NCBI GenBank assembly: GCA_020025395.1
Contig: JAHHSE010000057.1
Location: 1-8,967, forward strand
Origin: Oscillospiraceae bacterium
GTDB taxonomy: Bacteria; Bacillota; Clostridia; Oscillospirales; Oscillospiraceae
Direction of reading: 5' to 3'
DNA: 8,967 nt
Part shown: positions 5,831-8,967 of the stretch, one piece after another
Numbering within the stretch: position 1 is the first letter of the stretch
Layout: every line of letters begins with the position of its first letter
The notes under the pieces: model-generated
What the model was told of the DNA's origin: nothing
What the model saw: the letters and a program-made list of their open reading frames with translations, nothing else
Databases searched by the model: none
Made by a program: the position numbers and the translations under genes

Positions 5831-8461
5831 TTACATGGCAGCCAGCTGTTCTTCCATTTTGGTGATGAGAGCGGTGAGCCTTTCGGCCCGTTCCCGCTCG
5901 GCCTCCACCACCTGGGCGGGTGCCTTGTTCACAAAGCCGGGGTTGTTCAGCTTGGTCTCCAAACTCTGGAGCTCGCCCCGCTTCTTTGCCAGGTCCTTTT
6001 CCATCCTGGCCTTCTCCCTGGCCAGATCCACCAGCTCGGCCAGAGGGATGAAGATCCTGGCTTCCTGGGTCACGGCGGTCACCATGCCGGAGGAATCGGC
6101 GGGGGCGGTGTGGGTAACGGTCAGCTCGCTGGCATAGGCCAGACGCTTGAGGAAGGCCTCCCCCGCCCGGAACAGATCCCCCTTCTCGGTCACGATGGTC
6201 ATCTTAGCCCGCTTGGAGGGGGGCACATTCAGCTCCGCCCTGCGGGTTCGGACCTCCCGAATAACCTCCATAACCTGCTCCATGGTGTTCTCCTCCCGCG
6301 TGAAATCGAGGGCCGGATCGCAGACCGGCCAGGCCTGGAGCATAAGAAAGTCTCCCTGGTGGGGCAGGGCCTGCCAGATCTCCTCCGTGAGAAAGGGCAT
6401 AAAGGGGTGGAGGAGCTTCAAAAACTCCGTAAGGACATAGAGGAGGACTTTTTGGGCATTGATCCTGGAGGCCTCGTCCCCACCCTGGAGCCTTGCCTTG
6501 GTCAGCTCGATATACCAGTCACAGTAGTTGTCCCAGATAAAGTCATAGATTTTCTGGGCTGCCACGCCCAGCTCGTACTTCTCCAGGTTCTCGGTCATTT
6601 CTTTGATGGTGGTGTTCAGCTTGGAGAGAATCCACTTGTCCTCCAGCTCCAGCTTTTCCGGGAGGCCGCATTGGTCGATGGTGAGATTCATCATCACAAA
6701 GCGGCTGGCGTTCCAGATCTTATTGGCAAAGTTCCGCATGGCCTCACACCGCTCGGTATAAAACCGCATATCGTTCCCCGGGCTGTTTCCGGTAATCAGG
6801 TTGAACCGAAGGGCATCCGCTCCGTACCGCTGCGCCATCTCCAGGGGATCAATGCCGTTGCCCAGGGACTTGGACATCTTCCTGCCCTTGTCGTCCCGAA
6901 CCAGTCCGTGGATGAATACCGTGTGGAAGGGGGGCTTTCCCGTATGCTCACAGGCGGAGAAAATCATCCGGGCCACCCAAAAGAAAATGATATCATAGCC
7001 GGTGACCAGCACATCGGTGGGGTAAAAATACCGGAAGTCCTCGCTTTTCTCATCGGGCCAGCCCAGGGTGGAGAAGGGCCAGAGGGCGGAGGAGAACCAG
7101 GTGTCCAGCACATCCGGGTCCTGCCGGATCTGATGACTGCGGCATTGCTCACACTCGGCGGGATCGGTCTCGGAGACCGTCATATGTCCGCAGTCCGAGC
7201 AGTACCAGACGGGAATCTGATGCCCCCACCAGAGCTGACGGGAGATGCACCAGTCGTGGACATTCTCCATCCAGTTGACATATGTCTTGGCAAAGCGTTC
7301 CGGGACAAAGCGGGTCCCCCCCTCATTGACCGCCTTCAGCGCCTTTTCGGCCAGAGGCTCCATCTTCACAAACCATTGAGCGGAGATGATGGGCTCCACA
7401 TCGGTGCCGCAGCGGTAGCAGGTACCCACATTGTGCTGATGGTCCTCCACCTTTACCAGACAGCCCATGGCCTCCAGATCGGCCACGATGGCCTTTCTGG
7501 CCTCATAGCGGTCCATGCCGGAGTAGGCCCCATACCCCTCTGTCACCTTGCCCGAATCGTCCAGCACCCGAATGGATTCCAGATCGTGGCGGAGCCCCAC
7601 CTCAAAGTCGTTGGGGTCATGGGCGGGGGTCATTTTCACACAGCCGGTGCCAAAGGCCGGGTCCACATACTCATCGGCCACAATGGGCATTTCCCGCCCC
7701 ACCAGAGGCAGAATGCAGGTCTTGCCCACCAGATCGGCGTACCGCCCGTCACCGGGGTTCACCGCCACGCCGGTATCACCCAGCATGGTTTCGGGCCGGG
7801 TGGTGGCCACCACCAGATAGCGGCCCTCCTCTCCTTTGATGGGATATTTAATGTGCCACAGATGACCGGGCTTGTCCTGATATTCCACCTCTGCGTCCGA
7901 GAGGGCGGTGACACAGTGGGGACACCAGTTCACAATTCGGCTGCCCTTGTAAATGAGTCCCTTTTTGTACAGAGAGACGAACACATGGCGGACCGCCTTG
8001 CTCAGGCCCTCATCCATGGTGAATCTGGCCCGTTCCCAATCACAGGAGGCGCCCAGCTTCTTCTGCTGCTCCACAATGCGGTCCCCATACCGGGCCTTCC
8101 AGTCCCAGACCCGCTCCAAAAAGGCCTCCCGGCCCAGGTCATGGCGGCTGAGACCCTCGTTCTTTCTCAGCTCCTCCTCCACCTTGATCTGGGTGGCGAT
8201 GCCTGCGTGGTCCGTACCGGGGACCCATAGCGCTTCCCAGCCCTCCATCCGCTTGAAACGGATGAGGATATCCTGCAAGGTGGCGTCCATTGCGTGGCCC
8301 ATATGGAGCTGTCCGGTGACATTTGGGGGGGGCATCACGATGGTAAAGGGTTTTTTATCAGGGTCCCGATGCCCCCGGAAGCAGCCGTTTTTCTCCCACA
8401 TCTCATAGATGCGGCCTTCCACCTCCTGAGGCTCATACACTTTGGGCAGTTCTTTCTTCAT
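5831..8461 (-). CDS. valS: Valyl-tRNA synthetase
   Basis: This 876-residue class I aminoacyl-tRNA synthetase charges tRNA-Val in the cytoplasm. The catalytic signatures are [14 protein letters not shown] with HMGH at 53-56 and KMSKS at 528-532. The inserted editing domain, which hydrolyses Thr-tRNA-Val, carries [17 protein letters not shown] near residue 220. Cysteine pairs NWCPHC, CYRCG and CSDCG...CEQC suggest zinc-binding knuckles. [15 protein letters not shown] and the anticodon-binding domain follow, and the protein ends in the coiled-coil arm typical of bacterial ValRS (about 808-876, with [12 protein letters not shown]). The ATG at 8461 is chosen because GAGGAG (8475-8470) lies eight bases upstream; an in-frame GTG at 8470 would begin inside that site. 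Length is normal. Expression is under the T-box leader upstream. Confidence 0.98.
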   Translation of the reverse strand: MKKELPKVYEPQEVEGRIYEMWEKNGCFRGHRDPDKKPFTIVMPPPNVTGQLHMGHAMDATLQDILIRFKRMEGWEALWVPGTDHAGIATQIKVEEELRKNEGLSRHDLGREAFLERVWDWKARYGDRIVEQQKKLGASCDWERARFTMDEGLSKAVRHVFVSLYKKGLIYKGSRIVNWCPHCVTALSDAEVEYQDKPGHLWHIKYPIKGEEGRYLVVATTRPETMLGDTGVAVNPGDGRYADLVGKTCILPLVGREMPIVADEYVDPAFGTGCVKMTPAHDPNDFEVGLRHDLESIRVLDDSGKVTEGYGAYSGMDRYEARKAIVADLEAMGCLVKVEDHQHNVGTCYRCGTDVEPIISAQWFVKMEPLAEKALKAVNEGGTRFVPERFAKTYVNWMENVHDWCISRQLWWGHQIPVWYCSDCGHMTVSETDPAECEQCRSHQIRQDPDVLDTWFSSALWPFSTLGWPDEKSEDFRYFYPTDVLVTGYDIIFFWVARMIFSACEHTGKPPFHTVFIHGLVRDDKGRKMSKSLGNGIDPLEMAQRYGADALRFNLITGNSPGNDMRFYTERCEAMRNFANKIWNASRFVMMNLTIDQCGLPEKLELEDKWILSKLNTTIKEMTENLEKYELGVAAQKIYDFIWDNYCDWYIELTKARLQGGDEASRINAQKVLLYVLTEFLKLLHPFMPFLTEEIWQALPHQGDFLMLQAWPVCDPALDFTREENTMEQVMEVIREVRTRRAELNVPPSKRAKMTIVTEKGDLFRAGEAFLKRLAYASELTVTHTAPADSSGMVTAVTQEARIFIPLAELVDLAREKARMEKDLAKKRGELQSLETKLNNPGFVNKAPAQVVEAERERAERLTALITKMEEQLAAM

Positions 8462-8548
8462 TGGGCACACTCCTCTTCTTCATCTTCCCTCCGGGAAGGA
8501 CTCCTGTTCTTTCCGGGGCGGTTGCAGGCAGTCCGGTTTTCCGCCTCC

Positions 8549-8782
8549 CCCAAACACGAAAACGCCCCGAGCCGTACGGCTCGGGGCGAACAAGGTCCGT
8601 GGTACCACCCGAATTCGGGCGCAGACCGCCCGCACTCTTTCCTTTAACGCAGGATACGCCCCCCCTTACTGGCCTTCAGGGGGAAAGCTCCCAAGCGACT
8701 TCCCGTTTTTCCGTGGAAGGCTCACACCTGCCGCCTTCTCTCTGCACACGGGGGAAACGGTACTCCTCTTGTTCACAGCATT
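8549..8782 (-). ncRNA. T-box riboswitch leader of valS (specifier GUC)
   Basis: The - strand RNA shows the canonical T-box parts in order. Stem I has an AGAGAGAAGGC bulge region and a GGUGUGAGCC distal loop. A specifier loop reads GAAGTCGCTTG, with CAAG/CTTG closing it below and CCGTTT/AAACGG above. The specifier GUC (8699-8697) is a valine codon. Next come a GGGCG/CGCCC stem and the T-box GGGTGGTACCACG (8610-8598), whose UGGU bulge fits an ACCA tRNA end. The antiterminator can be drawn from UCGGG with CCCGA, with an inner CGGAC/GUUCG helix. It shares the CCCCGA segment with the terminator stem, so the two forms exclude each other. Uncharged tRNA-Val would stabilise readthrough into valS. Confidence 0.95.
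8555..8588 (-). terminator. T-box regulatory terminator of valS
   Basis: A 26-base perfect palindrome at 8563-8588 (CGCCCCGAGCCG and its complement) forms an 11-12 bp GC-rich stem, followed on the - strand by TTTTCGTG. It is the off-state hairpin of the T-box leader. Confidence 0.92.
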
Positions 8783-8788
8783 TAGAAT

Positions 8789-8817
8789 AGTATATGAAAA
8801 ATGGCTCCGCTTGTCAA
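8789..8817 (-). promoter_or_regulatory. valS: valS promoter
   Basis: On the - strand a perfect TTGACA (8817-8812) and TATACT (8794-8789) are separated by 17 bases. Transcription should begin near 8782, just before stem I of the T-box leader, which fits the expected arrangement. Confidence 0.93.
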
Positions 8818-8967
8818 GACTTCCCCCTATTCTCATCACGCCCCCTGTTTTCTTTTCCCTGCTTCTTTCTTTTCTGAAATTCCCCCTTCAAGTTTCCATT
8901 CCCGCTCCCTATTGTAGGTTTGTCAAACATATTGGACAGTGCACTCAATAGGAGAATTCCACCCAAG
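8818..8967. other. Gene-free region upstream of valS promoter
   Basis: No coding region is supported. Bases 8821-8910 are strongly pyrimidine-biased on the + strand. Further right, CCTATTG (8908-8914) and CAATAGG (8946-8952) are inverted copies 31 bases apart, enclosing an 11-base dyad GTTTGTCAAAC (8918-8928) and GTGCAC. They could be a control region for a gene outside the window; no complete promoter was found. Confidence 0.4.

Noticed and set aside
4943..8230. A 3.3-kb open reading frame on the + strand, antisense to spoIIAB, spoIIAA and most of valS
   Set aside because: It is opposite three clearly identified genes. Its translation is rich in Gly, His, Leu and Pro, with no recognisable domain, as expected for a stop-poor antisense frame in GC-rich DNA.
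8462..8470. GTG at 8470 as the valS start
   Set aside because: It begins within the GAGGAG ribosome site, whereas the ATG at 8461 is eight bases downstream of that site.
8898..8926. TTGACA on the - strand at 8926-8921 as a second valS promoter
   Set aside because: No -10-like hexamer occurs at 16-18 bases spacing; GGGAAT-type sequence is found there.

Overview
The window looks like chromosomal DNA from a GC-rich, spore-forming Clostridia member of the Bacillota, most likely an Oscillospiraceae (Flavonifractor/Pseudoflavonifractor-like) gut bacterium. The evidence is a spoIIA sporulation operon, a valS gene under a T-box leader, strong AGGAGG ribosome binding sites, sigma-A type promoters and GC-rich coding sequence. 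The genus is inference only.

Layout, left to right. (1) Bases 1-1833, + strand: the 3' part of a long Sel1-repeat protein. Its N-terminus lies outside the window, and it has 16 repeats of about 36 residues, rich in cysteine. (2) Bases 2009-2470, + strand: a small helical protein with 11-residue N-terminal repeats and an acidic tail. It ends at a 21-bp perfect hairpin shared with the converging operon. (3) Bases 2525-4107, - strand: three overlapping genes encoding an XRE-type regulator, a membrane-anchored family 2 glycosyltransferase and a GtrA-family membrane protein. They are driven by a near-consensus promoter whose -35 box sits in the centre of a palindrome. (4) Bases 4227-5704, - strand: the sporulation operon spoIIAA-spoIIAB-sigF, with a terminator after sigF. 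(5) Bases 5831-8461, - strand: valyl-tRNA synthetase, followed by a strong hairpin terminator. (6) Bases 8549-8817, - strand: the valS T-box leader (specifier GUC, antiterminator, terminator) and its consensus promoter. (7) Bases 8818-8967: no gene seen.

How the genes work together. SpoIIAA, SpoIIAB and SigF form the forespore sigma-F switch: SpoIIAB holds SigF as an anti-sigma factor and phosphorylates SpoIIAA, and unphosphorylated SpoIIAA releases SigF. The glycosyltransferase/GtrA pair fits lipid-linked sugar transfer to an envelope polymer, with the upstream XRE protein as probable autoregulator. ValRS is controlled by the charging state of tRNA-Val through the T-box.

Most of the window is well-known biology. 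The less ordinary parts are the XRE-GT2-GtrA operon with its palindromic promoter, the 540-bp higher-order duplication and cysteine pattern in the Sel1 protein, the 11-mer-repeat protein, the TTG start of sigF inside the spoIIAB stop, and the lack of a visible promoter before spoIIAA. I did not find convincing evidence of a wholly new system.
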